DNA from: Candidatus Cellulosilyticum pullistercoris
GTDB lineage: Bacteria; Bacillota; Clostridia; Lachnospirales; Cellulosilyticaceae
Length of the DNA stretch: 5,787 nucleotides
Direction of reading: 5' to 3'
Assembly (NCBI GenBank): GCA_018883705.1
Contig: JAHLFQ010000038.1
Coordinates: 1-5,787 of the forward strand
In this document: positions 1 to 5,597 of the stretch, piece after piece
How the letters are laid out: every line of letters begins with the position of its first letter
Position numbering within the stretch: the first letter of the stretch is position 1
Position numbers and translations under genes: made by a program
The notes under the pieces: model-generated
What the model saw: only the letters and a program-made list of their open reading frames with translations
Databases searched by the model: none
What the model was told of the DNA's origin: nothing

Positions 1-239
1 CCTTGTGGCTCATAATCTTGTTTTGCAATATTTAGGACTTTGGCACCAATCATTTCTGTAACCGTGGTTAAAATTTGTGTAAGGCGCTCTGCATTATATT
101 GCTCATCAATATATTCAATATAGGCTTTACGATCTTGCGAGGTTTTAGTGTAGCAGATATCATACATATTGAAGCTAAGCGTTTTGGTTAGATTATTAAA
201 ACCATGCAGTTTTAACGTATTTGAATGTGAAATTTTCAT
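1..239 (-). CDS. speD: S-adenosylmethionine decarboxylase proenzyme, E. coli-type (N-terminal part, runs off the left edge)
   Basis: The enzyme decarboxylates S-adenosylmethionine to give the aminopropyl donor for spermidine synthesis; the family is cytoplasmic and uses a pyruvoyl group made by self-cleavage. Read on the minus strand from ATG at 239, the 79 visible codons contain LKLHGFNNLTKTLSF, YDICYTK, YIEYIDEQYNAERLT and LNIAKQDYEPQG. These match, as I remember it, the start of E. coli SpeD almost block for block, which is the long (about 264-residue) class and not the short Bacillus/Thermotoga class. The self-cleavage site and active-site residues lie outside the window. An in-frame TAA nine bases upstream of the ATG rules out an earlier start. 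The only Shine-Dalgarno-like match (AAAGGAG, 256-262) is 16 bases from the ATG, which is unusually far. No spermidine synthase gene is visible; it could lie beyond the edge. The identification is firm and completeness is unknown. Confidence 0.93.
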   Translation of the reverse strand, partial: MKISHSNTLKLHGFNNLTKTLSFNMYDICYTKTSQDRKAYIEYIDEQYNAERLTQILTTVTEMIGAKVLNIAKQDYEPQ

Positions 240-289
240 CGTATTTTAAGTGCAGCTCCTTTACTTAAACAATATTTCTTAGTAAGGAC

Positions 290-318
290 ATTATAAGGCA
301 AATAAATAGAAATTTCAA
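290..318 (-). promoter_or_regulatory. Sigma-A-like promoter for speD
   Basis: On the minus strand, TTGAAA (313-318) and a perfect TATAAT (290-295) are separated by 17 bases. This is a near-consensus housekeeping promoter. Transcription would begin near 283, giving a leader of about 44 bases that contains the AAAGGAG at 256-262. I see no riboswitch-sized structure in that leader. Confidence 0.7.
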
Positions 319-450
319 AGCCTAAGTGTGTAATAGTCTAAAAACTTGGAAATATATAGTTATAAAGATTTAGAGTAGGCAGAAAAAGAAAGTTATGTTA
401 AGATAATAGTTAACTAAAAAACTTGGAATGAAAAGAAAAGGAATAGAAAC

Positions 451-1404
451 ATGACACAAAGTAATAAACCGTATGCACTTGTTTTTGGTATATCTATTTA
501 TGATATTTTTGGATTTTCTTATGCGACTTATCGTCCATATGACTCAAATCCAGGACAAGTTAAAGTATCTTGCGGAGGCGTTTGTAGAAACATTGCAGAA
601 AATATGTCTCGTGTAGGCATCCCAACAAAATTTATCTCTATTTTAGGAGATGACCAAAAAGGTGCTGACATTTTACGTCAAGCAGAAAAAGTTGGTCTTG
701 ATATGAGTGATTCACTTATTGTTAAAGGTGGTTCTACGCCTACTTACTTAGCTATTTTAGATGAAAATGGTGAAATGGTTTCAGCTGTAGTAGATACAAA
801 GCTTGCCAATGATTTTTCAGAAGAAGAACTTAATAAGCGTGCTGCAATTATTGAAAATGCAGAGTATATGTTTTTAGGTGCGGATAATCCACCTTTTGTT
901 GAATCTATTTTAAAAACTTATCAAGGTAAAACAAAGTTTGTATTAGATCCTGTTTCAGGTGCAAAAGCAGCTAGAGTAAAACATTTATTACCTTATTTCC
1001 ACACCGTTAAGCCAAATCGTCATGAAGCAGAAGTTTTATGTGGTTTTGAAGTTAAAACCCATGAAGATGCAAGAAAAGCAGGTGCATATCTTAGAAGTCT
1101 TGGCGTTGAGAATGTATTTATCAGCTTAGATGCGGATGGTGTTTATTACAACAATGGAGAAGAAGAAGGTATTATTAAGGCATCTTGTCTAGACATTTTA
1201 AATGTAACAGGTGCAGGTGATGCCTTTGTAGCAGGTATTGGTGCAGCTTATATGACAGGTAAAAGCATTAAAGATACTGTTAAATATGCCATTGCTATGT
1301 CTAATATTACAATTTCTCATGAAGCGACTATTCATCCAGAGATGAGTGAGGCGCGTGTAGCAGAATACTTATCAACATGTACATGGGAAGAAATAACCTT
1401 TTAA
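451..1404 (+). CDS. PfkB-family carbohydrate kinase, pseudouridine kinase-like
   Basis: This is an ATP-dependent kinase of the ribokinase/PfkB superfamily, acting in the cytoplasm on a sugar or nucleoside. Visible motifs in order are DSNPG (31-35) and GGVCRNIAEN (42-51), forming the substrate-binding lid and first signature; DPVSGAKA (166-173); KPNRHEAE (187-194); and the anion-hole/catalytic signature NVTGAGDAF (251-259), with Asp257 as the expected catalytic base. The DSNPG plus GG-RNIAEN plus DPVS combination is what I associate with pseudouridine kinases (PsuK). However, the usual neighbour, pseudouridine-5'-phosphate glycosidase, is not here, and the N-terminus (GISIYDIFGFS) departs from the common GG-N-D form, so the substrate is left open. 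The length of 317 residues is normal. The ATG is preceded by AAAAGGAA (436-443) at a workable distance. The gene stands alone and ends in a strong terminator. A clear -35/-10 pair was not found upstream. Confidence 0.88.
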   Translation: MTQSNKPYALVFGISIYDIFGFSYATYRPYDSNPGQVKVSCGGVCRNIAENMSRVGIPTKFISILGDDQKGADILRQAEKVGLDMSDSLIVKGGSTPTYLAILDENGEMVSAVVDTKLANDFSEEELNKRAAIIENAEYMFLGADNPPFVESILKTYQGKTKFVLDPVSGAKAARVKHLLPYFHTVKPNRHEAEVLCGFEVKTHEDARKAGAYLRSLGVENVFISLDADGVYYNNGEEEGIIKASCLDILNVTGAGDAFVAGIGAAYMTGKSIKDTVKYAIAMSNITISHEATIHPEMSEARVAEYLSTCTWEEITF

Positions 1405-1450
1405 AAATAGAAGCTCACTTAACTAAGCGTTAAGTGAGCTTCTATTTTTA
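1402..1450. terminator. Bidirectional intrinsic terminator between convergent genes
   Basis: A perfect 22-bp inverted repeat (arms 1402-1423 and 1429-1450) surrounds a five-base TAAGC loop. The outer part of each arm is A-rich on one side and T-rich on the other, so the RNA of either strand has a GC-containing stem followed by a U run. The left arm begins inside the stop codon of the kinase gene. The minus-strand winged-helix gene stops at 1462, 11 bases before the other arm. It can therefore end both convergent transcripts. Confidence 0.9.
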
Positions 1451-1461
1451 TAGATTGTCGT

Positions 1462-1638
1462 TTAGTTACAAGCGTAGTAACAACGTTTTGGGGAATTGAT
1501 TTTTTCTGCCGCTTTAAGAGCTTTAATTGCTGCATCAACTGCTTTTTTATCAAGGCCAGTTGCTTCAGCGATTTCGCCAGCTTTCATAGGTTCATTTTTC
1601 TCTTTTAAGTAATTTAATACAACTTCAGTATTTTCCAT
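1462..1638 (-). CDS. Small winged-helix DNA-binding protein (58 residues)
   Basis: Reading from ATG at 1638 to TAA at 1462 gives a 58-residue protein. An N-terminal helix (residues 4-14, TEVVLNYLKEK) is followed by a helix-turn-helix pattern MKAGEIAEATGLDKKAVDAAIKAL spanning residues 18-41, then a short wing ending SPKRCYYACN. This resembles the compact stand-alone winged-helix proteins of clostridia and other anaerobes that are usually labelled MarR-like transcriptional regulators. The exact target is unknown. Two cysteines near the C-terminus (Cys53 and Cys57, spaced C-x3-C) could sense redox state or bind metal, which is an inference. GAGGTG (1645-1650) lies six bases from the start codon, a promoter lies at 1666-1694 and a terminator follows, so all expression signals are present. 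It is transcribed divergently from recX and may regulate itself. It is far shorter than full MarR proteins, but nothing suggests truncation. Confidence 0.87.
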   Translation of the reverse strand: MENTEVVLNYLKEKNEPMKAGEIAEATGLDKKAVDAAIKALKAAEKINSPKRCYYACN

Positions 1639-1665
1639 AGATCACACCTCGTATCATTTTTTCTT

Positions 1666-1694
1666 AGTTTAATACAGATACACTTAAAAATCAA
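1666..1694 (-). promoter_or_regulatory. Promoter of the small winged-helix gene
   Basis: On the minus strand, TTGATT (1689-1694) and TAAACT (1666-1671) are separated by 17 bases, each matching four of six consensus positions. The predicted start of transcription, near 1659, lies shortly before the GAGGTG ribosome binding site. A run of A and T just upstream (1695-1723) could act as an UP element. Confidence 0.5.
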
Positions 1695-1705
1695 TAACTT
1701 TTAAA

Positions 1706-1723
1706 AAATAATAATTATTATTT
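1706..1723. promoter_or_regulatory. 18-bp perfect AT palindrome, candidate operator
   Basis: The sequence AAATAATAATTATTATTT is its own reverse complement across all 18 bases. It sits between the divergent winged-helix and recX genes, about 55 bases upstream of the predicted winged-helix transcription start and about 70 upstream of recX. A dimeric winged-helix regulator could bind such a site. All bases are A or T, so chance occurrence in this AT-rich DNA is a real alternative. Confidence 0.3.
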
Positions 1724-1767
1724 AGTTCAAAAGGGGTTATTGGAATAGGTAGCCTTTTAAAGGGATA

Positions 1768-1776
1768 TGCTATAAT
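1768..1776 (+). promoter_or_regulatory. Extended -10 promoter of the recX operon
   Basis: TGC followed by a perfect TATAAT (1771-1776) forms an extended -10 element, which can work without a good -35 box; none is seen at the usual distance. Transcription would begin near 1783, almost on top of the AGGAGG ribosome binding site at 1785-1790, giving a leader of only about 14 bases. Confidence 0.55.
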
Positions 1777-1796
1777 GATATTTTAGGAGGTTTGCC

Positions 1797-2447
1797 ATGA
1801 AGAAGATTACAAAAATTAGTATGCAACAAAATGGAGAACGCTATAATATCTTTCTTGATGAAGCGTTTTTTTGTGGAGTTACAGAAGATACTCTTGTTAA
1901 ATTAAGATTAAAAAAGGGCATGGAAGTAGATGAGGCTGATTTAGCTGAAATTATAAAGGAAGAAAATAATAATAAATGTTTTAATTATGCCGTTTTCTTG
2001 TTAGGTAAAAGAAACTATTTTGAAAAAAATTTAATTGAGAAGCTTAAACAAAAGGAATATGATGATGAGGCCATTAGCCTTGCATTAGAGAAGCTTTATG
2101 ATTATGGTTATCTAGATGATAGACGCCTAACAGAAGCCTTTGTAAGAGATAAAAAGAAGTTTTCAAAGAAAGGACCCCGTTATATCGCTAGTGTACTTAA
2201 GACAAAGGGTGTGGAAGCAGAGGTGATTCGTCAGGCTATTGAAGAAAATTATCAAGAAGATGAGGCGCTTACAAACTGTAAAGGTCTAGTTTTAAAGAAG
2301 TTAGAATATTATAAAAAGAAGACGGATGATACCTATACATTAAAAGGTAAACTATATGCCTTTTTGGCTCAACGAGGTTATCATTCTGAAGTGATAAAAA
2401 AAGCCATTGATGAGGTTTTAAGAGAACAAGAAGCGGATGAGATATAA
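1797..2447 (+). CDS. recX: Regulatory protein RecX
   Basis: RecX binds RecA-DNA filaments in the cytoplasm and limits or remodels them, tuning homologous recombination and the SOS response. The 216-residue protein has the usual Firmicute layout: a lysine-rich N-terminal strand region (1-60), then repeated three-helix modules. The diagnostic second module reads YDYGYLDDRRLTEAFVR (101-117) followed by KGPRYI (125-130) and LKTKGV (134-139). The third module carries FLAQRGYHSEVIKKAI (189-204). The start ATG has an excellent AGGAGG six bases upstream. recA is not in the window. It is the first gene of a likely operon with the alkyltransferase (38-base gap) and the phosphoesterase. The identification is confident from the module-2 motif. 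Confidence 0.92.
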   Translation: MKKITKISMQQNGERYNIFLDEAFFCGVTEDTLVKLRLKKGMEVDEADLAEIIKEENNNKCFNYAVFLLGKRNYFEKNLIEKLKQKEYDDEAISLALEKLYDYGYLDDRRLTEAFVRDKKKFSKKGPRYIASVLKTKGVEAEVIRQAIEENYQEDEALTNCKGLVLKKLEYYKKKTDDTYTLKGKLYAFLAQRGYHSEVIKKAIDEVLREQEADEI

Positions 2448-2485
2448 AAAGGCAAAGGATAGATAGGAAAAATGAAGGAGTACAC

Positions 2486-2989
2486 ATGAGAAGAGGATAT
2501 GATGTATATGAGAGTAAAATAGGCCCAATAGGAATGGTGGTTTCCGAAGCCGGTGTGGAGCAAATTTTCTTGCTAAAAGAACATATGGATGACTATTTAA
2601 ATGTACATCCAGAAGTCAAAAAAGATATAGCATTATGTAAAGAAGTGAAAAAGCAATTAGAAGAATATTTTTTGGGAAAGAGACTTAAGTTCGATTTACC
2701 ATTAGTTTGGGAAGGCACAGCTTTTAGAAAAAAGGTTTGGAAGGCCCTCATAGAAATTCCCTATGGCGAGACAAGAAGTTATGGAGAATTAGCAGCCTAC
2801 ATAGGTAATCCCAAAGCATGTCGTGCAGTAGGGGGAGCAAATCGTGCCAATGATCTTCCTATTATTATTCCATGCCACAGAGTTATTGGTTCAACAGGGA
2901 AGCTTGTAGGGTTTATGGGAACAAGAACAGATGTGCAGGAGCGTTTGTTAGCACATGAAAAAGAAATATTAGCGAAAAAGAGAGATTAA
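2486..2989 (+). CDS. ogt: Methylated-DNA--[protein]-cysteine S-methyltransferase
   Basis: This is a suicide DNA-repair protein that moves alkyl groups from O6-alkylguanine (and O4-alkylthymine) onto its own cysteine. The active-site motif IPCHRV places the acceptor at Cys130. Upstream lie SYGELA with Tyr99, RAVGGANR with the probable arginine finger Arg113, and Asn122; spacing from these to the cysteine (31, 17 and 8 residues) equals that of human MGMT as I recall it. A closing LLAHE (154-158) supplies the conserved glutamate. The N-terminal 70 residues form the variable ribonuclease-like domain seen in Ogt proteins. The length of 167 residues is typical, and there is no Ada-type regulatory domain. 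The start has AAGGAG (2475-2480) five bases upstream. It probably shares the recX transcript, making a small repair operon. The symbol ogt is used in the general sense of a stand-alone alkyltransferase. Confidence 0.93.
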   Translation: MRRGYDVYESKIGPIGMVVSEAGVEQIFLLKEHMDDYLNVHPEVKKDIALCKEVKKQLEEYFLGKRLKFDLPLVWEGTAFRKKVWKALIEIPYGETRSYGELAAYIGNPKACRAVGGANRANDLPIIIPCHRVIGSTGKLVGFMGTRTDVQERLLAHEKEILAKKRD

Positions 2990-3021
2990 GAAAAAGACAA
3001 AATGGGAGTGTGTTGGAATAA

Positions 3022-3906
3022 GTGATGAGAGGGCTGTTTGGGGTACTTTGTAGGATCATTAGAGGTGTGCTAGGGGTGATTTTTACGATAATACTATTAG
3101 CCGTATGTGCTTTTATAGATGCTCGTTATATAGAACCTAAACTATTGATGGTCAAAAAGCAAGAAATCATAACGAATAAGCTCATATTAAATGAACCTTT
3201 AAAAATTGTTCAATTTAGTGATGTACACCTAGGAAAAGACTATACGTTAACAGACTTTAAACGTGTCATAGACAAAGTAAATGCTTTAGAACCAGATCTA
3301 ATTATTTTTACAGGAGATTTAATTGATAATAATAAAAGCTTTAATGAAGAAGAGGGAGTAGCAGCACTTCTTAAAGAACTTCGAGCAACTTATGGGAAAT
3401 TTGCCGTATATGGCAATCATGATCATGGGGGAAATGGGACAAAACGCTATGCAAGGATGATGGCTGCTTCAGGTTTTATATTATTAAAAGACAGTAGTGA
3501 AACCATCACTTTAGAGAATGGACAAAAGCTTGCCATTATAGGAATAGATGATATTATCTTAGGCCGCCCTAATTTGGAAGTAGCTTTTAAAGATATTGAG
3601 GCATCGGTATTTAATCTTTTTATTTCACATGCACCAGATGTAGTTGATAAAGTGAAGATGCAACCTATTGATTTGCAACTTTCGGGACATAGTCATGGTG
3701 GGCAGGTAAGGTTACCTTTTATAGGCGCACCTTTTACACCTCCTCAGGGACAGAAATATATCAAAGGGCTATATCCTATAGAAGAAAGTAATGGTATGTA
3801 TTTATATGTCAATTCAGGAATCGGTACAAGTCAGCTCCCTTATCGCTTTATGAATATGCCGGAAATTACGCTGCTTCTAGTATCAAGTAAAGCACAAGAT
3901 AGATAA
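3022..3906 (+). CDS. Membrane-anchored metallophosphoesterase (YkuE/YaeI-like)
   Basis: This is a calcineurin-like phosphoesterase with a two-metal centre. The ligand motifs are all present and in order: SDVH (Asp67, His69), GDLID (Asp99), GNHDH (Asn132, His133), SHAPD (His203) and GHSHGGQ (His223, His225). One hydrophobic segment near the N-terminus (about residues 15-32), after a basic start, should anchor the protein with the catalytic domain outside the membrane. This arrangement and the GHSHGGQ-plus-P-F-G tail are typical of the YkuE/YaeI group, whose members have been linked to phospholipid or lipid-A-type head-group hydrolysis; the substrate here is not known. The length of 294 residues is usual. 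The start is ambiguous: GTG at 3022 directly precedes ATG at 3025, and an in-frame TAA lies just before both. The only ribosome binding sites are weak (GGGAG 3004-3008, TTGGAA 3013-3018). It follows the alkyltransferase by 32 bases; no terminator follows it. Confidence 0.9.
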   Translation: MMRGLFGVLCRIIRGVLGVIFTIILLAVCAFIDARYIEPKLLMVKKQEIITNKLILNEPLKIVQFSDVHLGKDYTLTDFKRVIDKVNALEPDLIIFTGDLIDNNKSFNEEEGVAALLKELRATYGKFAVYGNHDHGGNGTKRYARMMAASGFILLKDSSETITLENGQKLAIIGIDDIILGRPNLEVAFKDIEASVFNLFISHAPDVVDKVKMQPIDLQLSGHSHGGQVRLPFIGAPFTPPQGQKYIKGLYPIEESNGMYLYVNSGIGTSQLPYRFMNMPEITLLLVSSKAQDR

Positions 3907-3938
3907 GTGATGTATAAAATGAATAAAGGTGATAATAT

Positions 3939-3968
3939 CTGTCACGATGTAATAAAGTAGAGTATAAT
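3939..3968 (+). promoter_or_regulatory. Promoter of the flavin reductase-like gene
   Basis: CTGTCA (3939-3944) and a perfect TATAAT (3963-3968) are 18 bases apart. Transcription would start near 3975. A ten-base palindrome, CTATTAATAG (3983-3992), lies just downstream and could be an operator, though it is short and AT-rich. Confidence 0.5.
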
Positions 3969-4006
3969 AGTAAAAAGTAAATCTATTAATAGGTATAAAA
4001 ATGAAG

Positions 4007-4012
4007 AAGGTG
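4007..4012 (+). promoter_or_regulatory. Ribosome binding site that decides the flavin reductase start
   Basis: AAGGTG lies six bases before the ATG at 4019. The earlier in-frame ATG at 4001 has only a weak AGG upstream, so its codons would cover this site. This favours 4019 as the real start. Confidence 0.6.
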
Positions 4013-4018
4013 ACTATT

Positions 4019-4519
4019 ATGAAAGAAATGAAACATGAGCTTTTAAATGAAAATGTCTTTAACATGATAGGAAAAGATTGGCTATTAATTACAGCAGAAA
4101 AAGATGGAAAAGTAAATACAATGACAGCTTCATGGGGAGGTATAGGCATCTTATGGAATAAAAAAGTAGCTTATATTTTTATTAGACCTCAAAGATATAC
4201 AAAAGAGTTTATAGATGCAGCTGATAAACTATCTTTATCTGTATTACCTAATAGTTATAGAAAAGAATTAACCTACCTAGGACGTGTTTCAGGTAGAGAT
4301 GAAGATAAGATTGCAAAAGCCAATTTAAACTTAAGAAAATATGAAGGTGTGCCTTACTTTGAGGAAGCTAGATTAACATTAATAGGTAAAAAGCTTTATG
4401 CACAAAGCTTGGAAGAGGCTTCTTTTATAGAAAAGGGCATTATCGAATCATGTTATCCAGAAAAAGATTATCATACAATGTATGTAGTTGAGATTGAAAC
4501 CATATTAGAAGCTGAGTAA
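4019..4519 (+). CDS. Flavin reductase-like FMN-binding protein
   Basis: A small flavoprotein of the flavin reductase-like (split-barrel) family, which binds FMN and typically reduces flavin or passes electrons from NAD(P)H; cytoplasmic. In the 166-residue form starting at 4019, the features are an N-terminal helix with the WLLITAEKDG strand (21-30), then NTMTASWGG (33-41), the family's usual flavin-phosphate region, and IFIRPQRYTKEFI (53-65), which carries the RPQRYT segment characteristic of this group. A later region, FEEARLTLIGKKLY (114-127), builds the barrel, and DYHTMYVVEIE (150-160) closes it. No partner oxygenase or iron-sulfur protein is adjacent, so the physiological acceptor is unknown. 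A start at 4001 would add six residues (MKKVTI) but is less well supported. The gene has its own promoter and terminator. Confidence 0.85.
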   Translation: MKEMKHELLNENVFNMIGKDWLLITAEKDGKVNTMTASWGGIGILWNKKVAYIFIRPQRYTKEFIDAADKLSLSVLPNSYRKELTYLGRVSGRDEDKIAKANLNLRKYEGVPYFEEARLTLIGKKLYAQSLEEASFIEKGIIESCYPEKDYHTMYVVEIETILEAE

Positions 4520-4555
4520 GATTTAAGTTAAGATTAAAAATATAATTGATAAGAT

Positions 4556-4608
4556 AAAAGTAGAGTGAATAGAGCTATTTTTAGTTAGCTATAGCCACTC
4601 TACTTTTT
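4556..4608 (+). terminator. Intrinsic terminator after the flavin reductase-like gene
   Basis: Arms 4556-4567 and 4596-4607 form a perfect 12-bp outer stem (AAAAGTAGAGTG paired with its complement). The right arm runs into TTTTT at 4604-4608. The intervening bases can add a smaller imperfect inner stem (GCTA with TAGC). The A-rich left end suggests it might also work from the other side. Confidence 0.85.
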
Positions 4609-4691
4609 GAATTTTATTGATCGTTTACAGATATAAAGAGTAAAAAAGCCTAGATTAACATATAAATAAATAGAACAAGCACATAAACAAT

Positions 4692-4699
4692 AAAGGAGG
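4692..4699 (+). promoter_or_regulatory. Ribosome binding site supporting a TTG start for the amidase
   Basis: AAAGGAGG, a full Shine-Dalgarno match, ends ten bases before the TTG at 4710. The first in-frame ATG (4743) is far too distant from it and would cut into the signal peptide, so TTG is the likely start. Confidence 0.75.
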
Positions 4700-4709
4700 C
4701 TCACATAAG

Positions 4710-5426
4710 TTGAACAGAATTAAAAAAGCAATTGTTTATTTTATGCTAGGTACTATTTTATTAGGTCAAATCAAGCCCATGTATGCAAAGGAAAACTTCG
4801 TAGTATGCATTGACCCAGGGCATCAGGCAAAAGGCGACCCAAAGGGAGAACCTGTTGCACCAGGTTCTGGTAGCCGAAAAGCAAGGGTGGCTTCAGGGAC
4901 AGCTGGAGTAGGTACTAAAAAGCCTGAGTATGCTGTTAATATGGAGGCAGGTCTTATCTTAAAAGGTCTTCTAGAACAAAAAGGCTATAAGGTAGTTATG
5001 ACAAGAGAAACGAATGACGTCAATATCAGTAATGTGGAAAGAGCACAAGTAGCCAATAATGCAAAGGCAGATATGACCATTAGACTTCATTGTGATAGTA
5101 TCGCTAATAGCGGTAAATCAGGGGCTGTGCTCATTGTACCTTCTAAAACAGGCAAATACACAGCAGGTATTTATCCAGCAAGTTTTAAATATGCTGAGTG
5201 TTTAAAAAAGGCGCTTCAAGATTCTGGGGTTAAAGTAAATGGAATCTTTGAACGTAGTGATATGACAGGTTTTAACTGGTCACAAGTACCTGTAGTCATT
5301 TTTGAAATGGGTTTTATGAGCAACTGGAATGAAGATCGTATGCTATGTGATCCTAATTATCAAACTAAGCTTATGCAGGCAGTTGTAACTGCTATCGATG
5401 CTTATCATGCTAGTTTAGGCCAATAA
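4710..5426 (+). CDS. Secreted N-acetylmuramoyl-L-alanine amidase (Amidase_3)
   Basis: This zinc hydrolase cuts the bond between N-acetylmuramic acid and the stem peptide of peptidoglycan. Residues 1-26 look like a signal peptide: basic NRIKK, a hydrophobic core, then a probable cleavage site after MYA. The amidase_3 zinc ligands are visible as His38 in IDPGH, Glu73 in KPEYAVN and His127 in LHCDS. The catalytic glutamate is Glu199 in VIFEMGFMSN. The conserved TRET (98-101) and ER-Q-AN (110-116) helix signals are present. At 238 residues the protein is little more than signal plus catalytic domain; no SH3, LysM or other wall-binding repeat is seen. The start is TTG, chosen because of the strong AAAGGAGG at 4692-4699. 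It sits between two terminators and is probably transcribed alone. A weak TTGATC-18-TAAAAA promoter candidate (4617-4646) is the only one noted. Roles in wall turnover, cell separation or sporulation are all possible. Confidence 0.92.
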   Translation: MNRIKKAIVYFMLGTILLGQIKPMYAKENFVVCIDPGHQAKGDPKGEPVAPGSGSRKARVASGTAGVGTKKPEYAVNMEAGLILKGLLEQKGYKVVMTRETNDVNISNVERAQVANNAKADMTIRLHCDSIANSGKSGAVLIVPSKTGKYTAGIYPASFKYAECLKKALQDSGVKVNGIFERSDMTGFNWSQVPVVIFEMGFMSNWNEDRMLCDPNYQTKLMQAVVTAIDAYHASLGQ

Positions 5427-5447
5427 GATTAATGTGTTTTAAGATTT

Positions 5448-5482
5448 AAAGAGGATGTTACTATAAGTAGCACCTCTTTTTT
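5448..5482 (+). terminator. Intrinsic terminator after the amidase gene
   Basis: AAAGAGG (5448-5454) pairs with CCTCTTT (5473-5479). An inner stem of TGTTAC with GTAGCA, containing one G-T wobble, closes a five-base loop; A5455 is bulged. The stem is followed by further T residues to 5482. Confidence 0.85.
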
Positions 5483-5513
5483 GTTTTGATAAATATAAAT
5501 ATTTAGAAATATT

Positions 5514-5543
5514 CTTACATATTTCCCCTCATTAAGATAAAAT
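5514..5543 (+). promoter_or_regulatory. Possible promoter of the VanW-family gene
   Basis: CTTACA (5514-5519) and TAAAAT (5538-5543) are 18 bases apart, matching four and five of six consensus positions. An alternative, TTGATA-18-TATTCT at 5486-5515, is weaker in its -10 box. Which one is used affects whether the leader holds the stem described in the findings. Confidence 0.35.
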
Positions 5544-5597
5544 AAATTCAATAGTGTATTAAGCATAGACAAGTAATTAGTAGGTAGGGGGAAATAG

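Noticed and set aside
240..450. Riboswitch or small RNA between speD and the kinase gene
   Set aside because: Apart from the speD promoter, a direct repeat and a short palindrome, I found no extended pairing or conserved riboswitch core.
2269..2563. Two minus-strand open frames of 72 and 60 codons
   Set aside because: They lie opposite the recX end and the alkyltransferase start, have low-complexity hydrophobic/Ser/Tyr-rich products, no ribosome binding site and no recognisable domain.
3929..3945. Hairpin GTGATA/TGTCAC after the phosphoesterase gene
   Set aside because: The six-pair stem has one wobble and no following T tract, so it is not a convincing terminator; it overlaps the predicted -35 box instead.
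3883..4149. Minus-strand open frame of 88 codons
   Set aside because: It is antisense to the flavin reductase gene and its promoter; the product is a Phe/Ile/Thr-rich string expected from AT-rich DNA read backwards.
4617..4666. Promoter for the amidase gene
   Set aside because: TTGATC, TTTACA, TAAAAA, TAGATT and TATAAA elements are present but no pair has both good matches and normal spacing, so no promoter is called.
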